NCBI GenBank assembly: GCA_021129825.1
Contig: JAJOKO010000002.1
Coordinates: 1 to 32,102, forward strand
DNA from: Desulfotomaculum sp.
GTDB taxonomy: Bacteria; Bacillota; Desulfotomaculia; Desulfotomaculales; Desulfohalotomaculaceae
Direction: 5' to 3'
Length of the DNA stretch: 32,102 bases
Position 1 is the stretch's first letter; each line of letters opens with the position of its first letter. Shown here piece by piece: positions 7,375-16,369 of this stretch. The position numbers and the translations under genes were made by a program. The notes below the pieces were generated by a model. It was not told where the DNA came from and searched no databases. It worked only from the letters and a program-made list of their open reading frames with translations.

Positions 7375-7424
7375 TTTCCTAGTTCCTTTATCCTCGTTCC
7401 TCAATCCTTTATCCTAGTTCCTTG
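7375..7424 (-). repeat. Tandem 7-base AGGA-rich array before flgG
   Basis: Read on the minus strand, the gap between the two rod genes contains about seven consecutive heptamers: AAGGAAC, TAGGATA, AAGGATT, GAGGAAC, GAGGATA, AAGGAAC, TAGGAAA. Each carries AGGA in the same phase. The run is nearly pure purine and looks like repeated Shine-Dalgarno cores, though the real ribosome site of flgG is the separate AGGAGGTGG near 7325-7332. Similar GAGGATA units occur in the fliO-fliP gap (17150-17186). Confidence 0.6.
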
Positions 7425-7434
7425 TTTTTTGTCA

Positions 7435-8202
7435 TTATCTCAACGTCCCTACTTGACTAATAACCTTACCTAGTAATTCATTATGAGCTTGAATTAACTT
7501 TTTGGTAGCTTCGTAGCTTCGTAATGCTGCAATCATACCGGTCATTTCATTTACAACATCTACATTTGATTTTTCTACAAATCCTTGTCTTATTTGGGTA
7601 GTTACTGTTGCTAATTGTTCCAGTTCATCAGTTCTGGAAAAATAACCCTCCCCTGTTTTCTTTAATTGTTCTGGATTAGCAAACTCTGTAATCATTAGCC
7701 TGAATTGGTTTTCATCTGTCACTATTGTTCCATCAGGATTTACTGTAAATTCAGCTTGACCGAGTGGAATAGCTTTACCGGCAACATCCAATAATAAATC
7801 TCCCTGGGATGTAATCAAATAACCATCCCTGTCAATACTAAATGAACTGTTCCGACTGTACAACTGGCGGGGAGCACCTTGTTCAGAAGCAACCTGAACA
7901 GTATAAAAACCAGCACCATTCAAAGCTAAATCCAGATTATTACCAGTTTGGATTAACTGCCCTTGAGCTTGGTTTACAACTACTCTGGATATAACACTAC
8001 CCATATTAGTTTTGCCCACAATATTTATTCCATTAGTTTGCGGTCCTTGATGACCACGTAATACTTGACCAAAAGTTTGCGAAATAGCTTGTTCGCTTTT
8101 AAAACCAAGGGTATTAACATTAGTTAAATTACTGGTGATAGTATCTAACTTAGCTTGTTGCACTCCCATGCCGCTTAACGCATTATAGATGCCACCTAAC
8201 AA
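7435..8202 (-). CDS. Flagellar hook-basal body protein, FlgF/FlhO-type
   Basis: A 255-residue rod-family protein. The N-terminal motif KLDTITSNLTNVNTLGFK (18-35) and C-terminal KSNVDVVNEMTGMIAALRSYEATKKLIQ are the helices that pack into the axial structure. Central LDLALNGAGFYTV and SIDRDGYL are shared with FlgF/FlgG. It is exported by the FlhA/FlhB/FliPQR gate encoded just upstream in the operon. TTG start 8202 follows AGGAG at about ten bases; the nearby ATG is in another frame and closes after four codons. It directly follows the sigma-28 gene and precedes flgG. Whether it is the FlgF or FlhO equivalent cannot be decided from sequence alone. Confidence 0.85.
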   Translation of the reverse strand: MLGGIYNALSGMGVQQAKLDTITSNLTNVNTLGFKSEQAISQTFGQVLRGHQGPQTNGINIVGKTNMGSVISRVVVNQAQGQLIQTGNNLDLALNGAGFYTVQVASEQGAPRQLYSRNSSFSIDRDGYLITSQGDLLLDVAGKAIPLGQAEFTVNPDGTIVTDENQFRLMITEFANPEQLKKTGEGYFSRTDELEQLATVTTQIRQGFVEKSNVDVVNEMTGMIAALRSYEATKKLIQAHNELLGKVISQVGTLR

Positions 8203-8222
8203 TAGATCATCACTCCTCTCCC

Positions 8223-9008
8223 CTATCCTTTTAATGCTTTTTTCAACCGTTTGATAGCCTGACTATGTAATTGACACACTCGCGATTCCGAAACTGCCAG
8301 CACTTTACCAATTTCTTTTAAAGTTAATTTTTCTTGATAATATAGCGCTAAAATCAATTTCTCCCGTTTATTTAAAGCCTCTACTGCTACTGCTAAAATT
8401 TTCGCATCTTCTGCCTTACTTATTTCTTCCAATGGTTCGAAACTATCCGGGCCCTCCACTAAATCACCCCGGCGCACAGCATCCCCCTCAGTGCTATACA
8501 CATCTTCATCCAAAGAATATACTTGACCAGAATTAACCGGACTGGTAATTTCCCTAAGCTCTGGCAACGAAATACCAGTTGCTTTAACTAAAGCTTTTTC
8601 GGTAACTTCTTGACCATTTTGTTGTAGTTTCAAATGAGCTGATTTGATCAGTTGTTGTTTTTGCCACACTGTCCGCGGCAACCAATTTTGGCGGCGCAAC
8701 TCATCCAACATTGCCCCCCTGATACGGTGATAAGCAAAAGATTCAAAAGCTACCCCTAAATCCGGATCAAATTTATCAACCGCTTCCATTAAGCCAATTA
8801 TTCCGCAACTTTCCAAATCATCTTGTTGCAAAAAAAACGGTACTTTCACCGCCAACCTACCAGCAATATTTCTAACCAAGGGTAAGTAATTTATAATTAA
8901 CTTCTCTCTGATAGCTGCAAACTCCTGCTTATTTAAAACACTAATCTTCCGGCAATCAAAAAATTGTGCCCATAAATCACCGGTTTCTTTCAAGGTATTT
9001 AATGGCAT
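8223..9008 (-). CDS. fliA: RNA polymerase sigma-28 factor (FliA/WhiG family)
   Basis: A 261-residue sigma factor. Region 2 is visible as FLQQDDLESCGIIGLMEAVDKFDP (about 58-81) and FESFAYHRIRGAMLDELRRQ. Region 3 follows with LPRTVWQKQ and an EVTEKALVKATG segment. Region 4 ends with a helix-turn-helix, LTLKEIGKVLAVSESRVCQL (about 228-247). FliA directs RNA polymerase to late flagellar and chemotaxis promoters. In Firmicutes this gene (sigD) usually sits near the end of the fla/che operon after flhF-flhG, as here. No anti-sigma flgM is in the window. ATG 9008 has GGAAGTGA upstream. Confidence 0.94.
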   Translation of the reverse strand: MPLNTLKETGDLWAQFFDCRKISVLNKQEFAAIREKLIINYLPLVRNIAGRLAVKVPFFLQQDDLESCGIIGLMEAVDKFDPDLGVAFESFAYHRIRGAMLDELRRQNWLPRTVWQKQQLIKSAHLKLQQNGQEVTEKALVKATGISLPELREITSPVNSGQVYSLDEDVYSTEGDAVRRGDLVEGPDSFEPLEEISKAEDAKILAVAVEALNKREKLILALYYQEKLTLKEIGKVLAVSESRVCQLHSQAIKRLKKALKG

Positions 9009-9023
9009 GATTTCACTTCCAAT

Positions 9024-9788
9024 TTATTGTTTGCGAATTTGTTCCATCTGTTTAGCAAACACAAAAGCACAAAGACTATCTTCTAAGTTGCGATCAATAT
9101 CTAAAAACTTCAAGCTAGCTTGATACAATTTAGTATCTCCATCCGTTAAATTACAACGGATCACTGCTGTTTTTAAATTCATATTAATATTTTCTTTTTT
9201 TATAAATATTTTAAAATGGATATTTAATACTACGCCAGTTTCTAACTTCTCTTTAAGTATCATACGCATACCGCCACCGCTAATATCCAAAATAGTGGCT
9301 TTTTTCCAGTCGGTTTCCGGTTCCGGTAGATCTTTTTGGACACTCCCTTGCCGACGCCGGGTACGCTTGGCTGGTGCTGGCACTGTTACGTTGGAAAGTG
9401 TTTCGGGACTTGGAGCAACAGCATCAAACTGGCGATACTCTACATCCATCATCACTTCTACCCGCACAAAGCGGCGCAATTGGATTCTTTCAATATCTTC
9501 TAAAAAAGGTTCTTTTATTTTATATAGTCGTAAAGATTCTTCTTGATGTACTCCCAAGTAAGGGGCAGTAAATACAAAAGCAGCCCCACTGGTAATGTAT
9601 TTTAATCTGACTTGTTCATTACGCATCAACACCAGCGGGTCCTCTTTCTGGTACGGTGTAGTGATATAAAGTGTACTATTTTTGATATCCTGAATAACAG
9701 AGTAATACTCCGGTTCGTCCGGGCTGGTTACCCTGGTAATGGTAATACGTTGATTGATTTTATAGGCTTCAATATCAGCTGTACTCAT
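9024..9788 (-). CDS. PilZ-domain flagellar brake protein, YcgR-type
   Basis: A 254-residue predicted c-di-GMP receptor. The N-terminal YcgR-like beta domain (about 1-98) precedes a PilZ domain with RRFVR (105-109) and DISGGG (168-173), which match the RxxxR and (D/N)xSxxG ligand motifs. When c-di-GMP is bound, YcgR proteins act on the flagellar motor to slow swimming. Residues about 125-160 form a Pro/Arg-rich insert (PAPAKRTRRRQ) between the two ligand motifs, longer than usual for PilZ. ATG 9788 has GGGGGGAGA upstream. It lies between flhG and fliA, the usual position of YcgR/YpfA-like genes in clostridial fla operons. Confidence 0.88.
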   Translation of the reverse strand: MSTADIEAYKINQRITITRVTSPDEPEYYSVIQDIKNSTLYITTPYQKEDPLVLMRNEQVRLKYITSGAAFVFTAPYLGVHQEESLRLYKIKEPFLEDIERIQLRRFVRVEVMMDVEYRQFDAVAPSPETLSNVTVPAPAKRTRRRQGSVQKDLPEPETDWKKATILDISGGGMRMILKEKLETGVVLNIHFKIFIKKENINMNLKTAVIRCNLTDGDTKLYQASLKFLDIDRNLEDSLCAFVFAKQMEQIRKQ

Positions 9789-9801
9789 TTTCTCCCCCCT
9801 A

Positions 9802-10689
9802 TCAACTAAATAATTTGGTCAAACGACTAAAGAAACCAGCTATCCCGGTTTGATTATCAACACTACCTGACTGGCCAGTTACCGCTCGTTGCTGTTCAAG
9901 TGTTTCCACGCCGGCAAGCCGGTTGGCTATAGACTTAATGGCCTTACTGGCTAAACTATCAGGCTTAAATAACACAACCGGTTGCTGCGCTTTTACCGCT
10001 TGCACCAGCTTAGCATCTTCAGGGATTGTGCCTAAATGGTTTAATTTTACATTTGGCAAAAAGTGTGCCGCTGTTACCTGTAACTTCCGCATGGTATCGT
10101 CAGATTCCTGCTGATTTAGCACTTTATTTACAATTATATTTATTTTGTCATGTACATCATAACGAGCTAGTACCTTAATTATCCCGTAAGCGTCTACGAT
10201 AGCAGTCGGTTCGGGAGTAACTACCGTGATTACCTCTGATGCTGCGGCTACAAAAGCCAGTACGTTTTTATTAAGCCCGGCACCGGTATCTACCAACACC
10301 CAGTCCGTGCCTATTTCAAAATCATGCACCGCCTCCCTTAAATAATCAATAACCTCAATATCTAAATTAGCTAATTCCCATAAACCCGAACCACCAGATA
10401 TTAAGTTAACCTGGTTCGGTCCGGGAGTTAAAATATCCATCAATGACTTTTGATTATATAAAAAATCATAAATAGAATAGCGGGGTGCCAATCCTAATAA
10501 GACTTCCGCATTAGCTAAACCCAAATCAGCATCAAAAATTACCACCCGTTGATCTAAATCAGCCAAAGCTAAAGCTAAATTAACGGTTATATTGGTTTTA
10601 CCTACTCCACCCTTGCCGCTGGTAACCGCTATCACCCGGGGACCAGCGGTAATAATATTGTTTTCGGCCTTGATAATCAAAGCTTTCAT
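9802..10689 (-). CDS. flhG: MinD-like ATPase FlhG (flagellar number regulator)
   Basis: A 295-residue ParA/MinD-family ATPase. The deviant Walker A motif SGKGGVGKT (24-32), IFDADLGLAN (51-60) and DTGAGLN (about 115-121) are clear. FlhG controls flagellar number and placement, works with the FlhF GTPase and can bind FliM/FliY. There is a Gln-rich, low-complexity tail at about 250-285 and a final FFSRLTKLF that may be the membrane-binding amphipathic helix. The start immediately follows the flhF stop (TAAATG), so expression is coupled. Confidence 0.93.
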   Translation of the reverse strand: MKALIIKAENNIITAGPRVIAVTSGKGGVGKTNITVNLALALADLDQRVVIFDADLGLANAEVLLGLAPRYSIYDFLYNQKSLMDILTPGPNQVNLISGGSGLWELANLDIEVIDYLREAVHDFEIGTDWVLVDTGAGLNKNVLAFVAAASEVITVVTPEPTAIVDAYGIIKVLARYDVHDKINIIVNKVLNQQESDDTMRKLQVTAAHFLPNVKLNHLGTIPEDAKLVQAVKAQQPVVLFKPDSLASKAIKSIANRLAGVETLEQQRAVTGQSGSVDNQTGIAGFFSRLTKLFS

Positions 10690-12066
10690 TTAATTAATAC
10701 CTCTAAAAATAAATTGGGCTAAATTACGCGGTTGCACTGTTGTCAGATCATCCGGAATCACCTGACCATCAGTGCAATAGCGCAAAGGCACCCCTGTCTT
10801 TAATACGATATTCAGCATTGAGCCTAATGTTTCCGTTTCATCTGTTTTAGTAAATATGCACCCGGTATACCGGGCAATCTGGAAATCTTTGATAATCCGC
10901 AATAAATCACGATCTTTAGTAGTGGCACTCATCACCAAATAAATTTGTTTCCACTCGTTAATCGCTTCTAAAAATCCTTTTATTTCTAATACTTGACCGG
11001 TGTTTTTAGAAGAACGCCCGACGGTATCTATCAAAACATAATCTTTGTCAGCATGTTTCTCTACCGCTTGGCGCAATTCCGCCGGGGTCATTACTACTTC
11101 TACCGGCACATCGATAGTATTACCATATATTTTTAACTGGTCAGCTGCACCATAACGATAAGTATAAACAGTAATTAAAGCAACCTTTTTAGCTTCTAAC
11201 AGCTTGAAACGGGTAGCTAATTTAGCCAATGTAGTAGTTTTACCTACTCCGGGTGGACCGATAAAAGCCAAGCATTTCACCCCAGATACTCCAGCCGCCC
11301 CACTATCAACGCTCTTATAAGCAGGCTCTACCAATTCTGTTATCCGGTTAATTAAAGCCACTTTCACCAAATCATCTTTAACTTTAGCAGCATCCGCTTC
11401 CTTTACATCTACTCCACCGTACTTGCTAATAATTTGCTCTAAATCTTCTACTAATTGTTTGGCAATCCCTTGATCAATATCCGCATCGACCAGTACCTGC
11501 AACCACCGCCGTTTAAAATGCGCATCGCCAGCTTTATTCATTTTTGTTAACTGGTGTTCTAGTGCCACCAACAAGCGGTCCTTTTCCTGCTGTTCTAAAG
11601 ATTTCATTGTTGCTGCTTTCAACAACGGCTTAAATTCCACAGCAGCTTGCCCACCGCTCTTATTGATGTTGCTAAACTCTGCCACCAAAGAGGTCTTGGG
11701 GGTATTTTCTACATTTGTCAACTTGCTCTTTTTTGGGAGTATTTGACTGGCACTAACCGTCCTTTGCAATTCAGCATCTGCCGTTAAATACAAATTAGTT
11801 TGCTTGTTTTTTAGCTGTTCTGCTACTACTGTCCGGCTGGGATTAATTAAATCCGGTGATGCTGCCTTGTTTTGCGGTAACGCCGGTGGTAAGGGCTGGT
11901 TTTTATCTAAAACCGCCGTTACCTCCAATTGCTTTTTGAAAAGACCAATTAAACCCGGTCCGTAAACTTTTTGAGTGTTTACAATCACCGCATCCGGTCC
12001 TAACTCTGTTTTAATTTGCTGCACTGCCTGGTGCATACTATTCACTAAATATTTTTTTATAATCAT
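10690..12066 (-). CDS. flhF: SRP-type GTPase FlhF (flagellar placement)
   Basis: A 458-residue protein. An N-terminal basic segment (1-50) is followed by a poorly conserved linker (about 55-160) and then the NG GTPase domain: P-loop GPPGVGKTT (270-278), DTVGRS, and FTKTDETETLG near the C-terminus. FlhF is the third SRP GTPase; it marks the site where the export gate is assembled and is regulated by FlhG. Its ATG overlaps the flhA stop by one base (TAATG), and flhG follows with no gap. Confidence 0.94.
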   Translation of the reverse strand: MIIKKYLVNSMHQAVQQIKTELGPDAVIVNTQKVYGPGLIGLFKKQLEVTAVLDKNQPLPPALPQNKAASPDLINPSRTVVAEQLKNKQTNLYLTADAELQRTVSASQILPKKSKLTNVENTPKTSLVAEFSNINKSGGQAAVEFKPLLKAATMKSLEQQEKDRLLVALEHQLTKMNKAGDAHFKRRWLQVLVDADIDQGIAKQLVEDLEQIISKYGGVDVKEADAAKVKDDLVKVALINRITELVEPAYKSVDSGAAGVSGVKCLAFIGPPGVGKTTTLAKLATRFKLLEAKKVALITVYTYRYGAADQLKIYGNTIDVPVEVVMTPAELRQAVEKHADKDYVLIDTVGRSSKNTGQVLEIKGFLEAINEWKQIYLVMSATTKDRDLLRIIKDFQIARYTGCIFTKTDETETLGSMLNIVLKTGVPLRYCTDGQVIPDDLTTVQPRNLAQFIFRGIN

Positions 12067-14144
12067 TACTCAGTATTCACCGTCCCCACTGCTTCCACTT
12101 CAATCCCTGTAGTCACTTCATTTAAAGATATCACTGCAGTACCCGGTAGATATCGCTCTAATAACCGTCTTAATGGTAATCTGATGCCTGGTGAACACAA
12201 TAATACCGGAGTAGCACCGGTATTTATTTTTTTCATCGCTTTTTGTAATTTCTCCAGTAAAATATTAGTTTGCTTGGGATCTAATGCCGGATACTGTCCC
12301 CATTGCGTTTGCTGCACTGAATCCGCCACCGCTTGCTCCAGTTTAGGATGTAGCGTAATTACCTGTATTTTTTTATCCGGAGTAGCATACATTTGGCAGA
12401 TAGTACGCGCTAACCCCTGCCGAACATGCTCGGTCAGAAAATCGGTATCTTTATTTATTCTGGCCCCGTCAGATAAATATTCTAAGATAGTAGCCAAATC
12501 TTTAATCGGCACCTGCTCTTTAAGTAAGTTTTGCATCACTTTTTGAATTTCACCCAGCGACAACAAATCCGGTACTAATTCTTCCACTACCGCCGGCGAT
12601 TTTTCTTTAACTACATTCAGTAATTCTTTTACCTCTTGACGACCCAATAATTCCGCCGAATACCGTTTGATTATTTCTGTTAAATGGGTAATTAAAACGG
12701 TACTGCAATCCACAACAGTTAAGCCATTTAATTCTACCCGCTCCCGCTCCGCTTCCTCCACCCACCAAGCCGGCAAATTGAAAGTGGGCTCGGTAGTAGC
12801 TATTCCCTTAATTTTATTAACATCGGCAGCACCAGTAGCATCCATGGCCAAATAATGACTAGGCATTAATTCCCCTTCAGCCACCTGCACTCCTTTGACT
12901 TTAATTAAATACTGGCTTTGATTCAACTGCATATTATCTCTAATGCGAATAGGACGCACTAAAACACCCAACTCATTAGCACACTGGCGCCGTACTGCTG
13001 CCAATCGTTGCAATAAGTCACCGCCTTGACTTTCATCTGTCAATACAATCAAATTGTACCCAATTTCAATTTCCAAAGCATCTACTTGGAAGTATGTAAA
13101 TACATTCTCCGGTTCTTTCTTTTGTTCCTGCATAGTTTCTGCTTTAACTTGCTGTTTTTTGACTTTTTCTTGTTTCTTTTCTTTATTTAAGACATATGCC
13201 GTGTAACCCATCGCTCCAGCCAAGCCCATAAACAACCAGCTAGGCATCCCCGGCACTAAACCTACTATAAAAAACAAACCGGCTGTCAAAACTAATACTT
13301 TCGGGAAATGAAAAAACTGCTGAGATAAATCTTCACCCAAACTTTTATCAGAAGTAGACTGGGTTACCAAAATACCGGAGGCAGTAGCAATTACCAAAGC
13401 TGGTATTTGCGTAACTAGCCCGTCGCCGATAGTAAGTTTAGTATAAGTAGATAAAGATTCACCCATGCTCATACCGTGCTCAACCATCCCAACAATAAAA
13501 CCGGCGGTAATATTAATAAAAATAATTACCAACCCGGCTATCGCTTCACCCTTTACAAATTTACTGGCACCATCCATTGAACCATAAAAATCAGCCTCAC
13601 GCTCTAAACGTTCCCTTTTCGCCCGGGCTTCATCTTCGCTGATTAATCCGGAATTAAGATCAGCATCAATACTCATTTGTTTGCCCGGCATGGCGTCCAG
13701 CGTAAAACGTGCCGCTACTTCCGATACCCGACCAGCACCCTTAGTGATTACCACAAACTGAATCAAAGTAATAATTAAAAATACCACTACCCCGACAATA
13801 TAGCTACCACCAACCACAAAAGTGCCAAAAGCTTGAATGATTTGTCCTGCCGATGCTTCACTTAAAATCAAGCGAGTAGATGATATATTTAAAGCCAAAC
13901 GATACATTGTTACTACTAGTAACAAGCTCGGAAATACAGAAAATTCCAAGGGTTCAGTCGTAAATAAGGTAATCAGTAAAATCATAAAACCTAAAGCCAA
14001 ACTAATCGCTAATAAAACATCCAACGCACTAGGACCTAACGGCACAATAATCAATAAAATAGTACCTACAATTAAGCCGGCTATAATAATATCAGTATTT
14101 CTAGTTAGGCTTTCCTGAACCTGTTTAGGACTAATCAAGGCCAT
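12066..14144 (-). CDS. flhA: Flagellar export gate protein FlhA
   Basis: A protein of about 692 residues. The N-terminal half is membrane-embedded (about eight hydrophobic segments between residues 15 and 320), with the family signature PGKQMSIDADLNSG near 153-166. A charged linker (KKEKKQEKVKKQQ) leads to a soluble C-terminal domain that docks chaperone-substrate complexes. FlhA forms the nonameric ring of the flagellar type III export gate. ATG 14144 is preferred: AAAGGTGA lies eight bases upstream. A GTG at 14156 overlapping the flhB stop is the alternative and would add four residues. The stop overlaps the flhF start. Confidence 0.95.
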   Translation of the reverse strand: MALISPKQVQESLTRNTDIIIAGLIVGTILLIIVPLGPSALDVLLAISLALGFMILLITLFTTEPLEFSVFPSLLLVVTMYRLALNISSTRLILSEASAGQIIQAFGTFVVGGSYIVGVVVFLIITLIQFVVITKGAGRVSEVAARFTLDAMPGKQMSIDADLNSGLISEDEARAKRERLEREADFYGSMDGASKFVKGEAIAGLVIIFINITAGFIVGMVEHGMSMGESLSTYTKLTIGDGLVTQIPALVIATASGILVTQSTSDKSLGEDLSQQFFHFPKVLVLTAGLFFIVGLVPGMPSWLFMGLAGAMGYTAYVLNKEKKQEKVKKQQVKAETMQEQKKEPENVFTYFQVDALEIEIGYNLIVLTDESQGGDLLQRLAAVRRQCANELGVLVRPIRIRDNMQLNQSQYLIKVKGVQVAEGELMPSHYLAMDATGAADVNKIKGIATTEPTFNLPAWWVEEAERERVELNGLTVVDCSTVLITHLTEIIKRYSAELLGRQEVKELLNVVKEKSPAVVEELVPDLLSLGEIQKVMQNLLKEQVPIKDLATILEYLSDGARINKDTDFLTEHVRQGLARTICQMYATPDKKIQVITLHPKLEQAVADSVQQTQWGQYPALDPKQTNILLEKLQKAMKKINTGATPVLLCSPGIRLPLRRLLERYLPGTAVISLNEVTTGIEVEAVGTVNTE

Positions 14145-14152
14145 GCTTGTTC

Positions 14153-15238
14153 TCACCTTTCATTTAACCTGTACACTGTAGCTAAAATTTCTGCCACCGC
14201 ATGATACAATTCTGGCGGTACTTCTTGCCCTATTTCAATATTATGATATAAAAACTGGGCTATTTCTTTGTTTTCCTGCACGGGCACATTATGTTGCCGC
14301 GCTATTTCCTTGATTTTTTGAGCCATCAGATCTGCTCCTTTAGCTACAACCACCGGTGCTACCATATCCGCATTTGCTTGTAGCGCACTATCTGTATTAT
14401 ATTTTAAAGCCACTGCATAATGAGTAGGGTTAGTTACTACCACTGTTGCTTTAGGCACTTCTTCTTTAATCGTATTCATTAATAAATCCCGCTGCCGCCG
14501 TTTAAGCCATGCTTTAATTTGCGGGTCACCCTCACTCTGTTTAAGTTCATCTTTAACCTCTTGGATGGTCATCCGCTGATTTTTAAGGAAATCATAACGC
14601 TGGAAAATCAGGTCTAAAATAGCAATAAATAAATAGGTTACCCCTCCCCAAAACAATACTATCAATAGTGCTTCAACCACTTGATGAAATATATACACTG
14701 GCGGTCCATAAAACAGTTTAAGCATTGGTCCATACTGCCCACGAGCTACTAAAAAAACTACTATTCCAATGACAGCCACTTTAAGCACCGACTTAAACAA
14801 TTCAAAAAGCGTCCGGGCACTAAACATTTTTTTGGTGCCTTGAATAGGATCAAGTTTTGAAAATTTCGGTTCAATTGCCTTCGGGGCAAATAAAAAACCA
14901 AATTGAATGATATTAGCCACAATAGCAATTAATACTAAGGTAATAAACAACGGCAACAATAAAGCAAATCCGGCGATAGTCATAGCAAAAAGAAGCTCCA
15001 CCGCCACCTCCGGCGTAGGTGGACTGGTAATATAGTTATGGAAATAATAATTCAACAACTCTTGAACCCCATAACCCAAATCTTCACGCATAACATAGAC
15101 ATAAGCTACGCCAACAACCAAACACATCGCCGCATTAAAGTCTGCACTTTTAGGTACTTGACCTTTATTGCGAGCATCCAATAATTTTTTGGGTGTAGCT
15201 GGTTCTGTTTTTTCTTGAGCACTGGAGGAAGGAGGCAT
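14153..15238 (-). CDS. flhB: Flagellar export switch protein FlhB
   Basis: A 361-residue export-gate protein. Four transmembrane segments lie between about 33 and 215, and a cytoplasmic domain carries the autocleavage motif NPTH at 270-273, intact. Cleavage there switches export from rod/hook to filament substrates. The N-terminus (EKTEPATPKKLLDARNKGQVPKS) is typical of the family. It starts immediately after the fliR stop and its own stop adjoins flhA, consistent with a tightly packed fliPQR-flhBA block. Confidence 0.96.
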   Translation of the reverse strand: MPPSSSAQEKTEPATPKKLLDARNKGQVPKSADFNAAMCLVVGVAYVYVMREDLGYGVQELLNYYFHNYITSPPTPEVAVELLFAMTIAGFALLLPLFITLVLIAIVANIIQFGFLFAPKAIEPKFSKLDPIQGTKKMFSARTLFELFKSVLKVAVIGIVVFLVARGQYGPMLKLFYGPPVYIFHQVVEALLIVLFWGGVTYLFIAILDLIFQRYDFLKNQRMTIQEVKDELKQSEGDPQIKAWLKRRQRDLLMNTIKEEVPKATVVVTNPTHYAVALKYNTDSALQANADMVAPVVVAKGADLMAQKIKEIARQHNVPVQENKEIAQFLYHNIEIGQEVPPELYHAVAEILATVYRLNER

Positions 15239-15239
15239 C

Positions 15240-16019
15240 TCAACTTAACTCCCTAATTAATATTAATAAATCTCGCTGCATTTGGTCAAATATAGTGGTA
15301 AATACCACGCCTAGTAACGGCAATAATATAGCTAAAGAAACCAAACCAAACATAATCTTAAAAGGAAAGCCGAGCATAAAAACATTCATTTGCGGTGCTG
15401 CCCGCCCCATTACACCCAAAGCCATATCCGTCATCAATAATGCTGCCACTACTGGCATCGCTACTTTTAAAGCCATGATCAGACTGTCCGCCAACACTCG
15501 CACAAAAAATTCTGTAGCCGAACCTGAAATTTCCGCCGTGCCCAGCGGCAATATTTGGTAACTATTTACTAGTCCCCAGATCAAACCATGATGACCATCC
15601 ATACTAAAAAAGGTAGCCAAAGTCACAAAATACAAAAATCTACCTAGTAGCGTATTAACCGAACCACTGGCCGGGTCCATCACTTGCGACATCGCAAACC
15701 CAATTTGAAAGTCAATCATTTGCCCGGCCATGCGCATAATATTAAAAATAATCGTACACATCAAACCCATCGCTAAGCCTACTGCTGTTTCACTAAGAAC
15801 CATTAAACCATAATCCCAGAAGCCACCAACCACGATTAACTCATTTTCCGGAACCAGCGGAAAAATTATAAGCGCCAATGTAAAAGCAAAACCGGCCTTA
15901 ACCAGCGGCGGTATTCCCCTGATAATAAAAATCGGACTGGTGATTAAAAAAGCTGAACAACGAATAAAAATTAACATGAAACTGGGTAATATTGCTATGT
16001 CTGGTAGCAAAATATTCAC
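15240..16019 (-). CDS. fliR: Flagellar export gate protein FliR
   Basis: A 259-residue membrane protein with about six hydrophobic segments. Family features are the N-terminal FMLIFIRCSAFLITSPI, the central GQMIDFQIGFAMSQVMDP and the C-terminal GFPFKIMFG. FliR joins FliP and FliQ in the helical export gate. A GTG start at 16019 follows fliQ closely; the ribosome site (GGTAG directly before GTG) is poor, so translation may rely on coupling to fliQ. The next gene, flhB, starts within a few bases of the stop. Confidence 0.94.
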   Translation of the reverse strand: MNILLPDIAILPSFMLIFIRCSAFLITSPIFIIRGIPPLVKAGFAFTLALIIFPLVPENELIVVGGFWDYGLMVLSETAVGLAMGLMCTIIFNIMRMAGQMIDFQIGFAMSQVMDPASGSVNTLLGRFLYFVTLATFFSMDGHHGLIWGLVNSYQILPLGTAEISGSATEFFVRVLADSLIMALKVAMPVVAALLMTDMALGVMGRAAPQMNVFMLGFPFKIMFGLVSLAILLPLLGVVFTTIFDQMQRDLLILIRELS

Positions 16020-16029
16020 CTACCAATCA

Positions 16030-16299
16030 TCATCGTACAATTTGGGGGATGTGCTCATACACCCGGTAGGTAAATTCAATAATTACAGTCATCAACCAGC
16101 TGACCAAAATAAGCAAAGTAACAAATACCGCAATTATTTTAGGCACAAAAGCCAGCGTTTGCTCCTGAATTTGGGTAGTAGCTTGAAATATACCTACTAA
16201 TAATCCCACCAACATAGCCATACCCAAACCGGGACCGGCTAATATTATTACCATCATTAGTGCTTCCCGGCTAATATAAATAATGTCAGCTTGATTCAT
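16030..16299 (-). CDS. fliQ: Flagellar export gate protein FliQ
   Basis: An 89-residue protein with two hydrophobic helices (about 16-40 and 50-75), the standard FliQ size. The sequence ISREALMMVIILAGPGLGMAMLVG and QIQEQTLAFVPKI match the family. FliQ packs around the FliP/FliR core of the export gate. ATG 16299 has AAAAGGAG with good spacing. A gap of about 70 bases separates it from fliP; no regulatory structure is obvious there. Confidence 0.95.
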   Translation of the reverse strand: MNQADIIYISREALMMVIILAGPGLGMAMLVGLLVGIFQATTQIQEQTLAFVPKIIAVFVTLLILVSWLMTVIIEFTYRVYEHIPQIVR

Positions 16300-16369
16300 T
16301 TAAATAACTCCTTTTGCCTAGGCAAACACACAGGTCTAGTCCTACACCTGACTGACGACCGAACTACCG

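Noticed and set aside
8216-8229. CTCCCCTATCCT at the end of the sigma factor gene resembling the right end of the palindromic element
   Set aside because: No left arm or hairpin partner is present and part of it lies in conserved coding sequence and the next gene's ribosome site.
12184-12546. Long open frames on the plus strand opposite flhA and other flagellar genes
   Set aside because: They are antisense to strongly conserved genes, lack ribosome sites and encode no recognisable protein.
3909-16364. GACGACCGAA repeated near the 3' ends of cheY and fliP
   Set aside because: A ten-base match in two short gaps with no surrounding similarity or structure; not enough to call a repeat.
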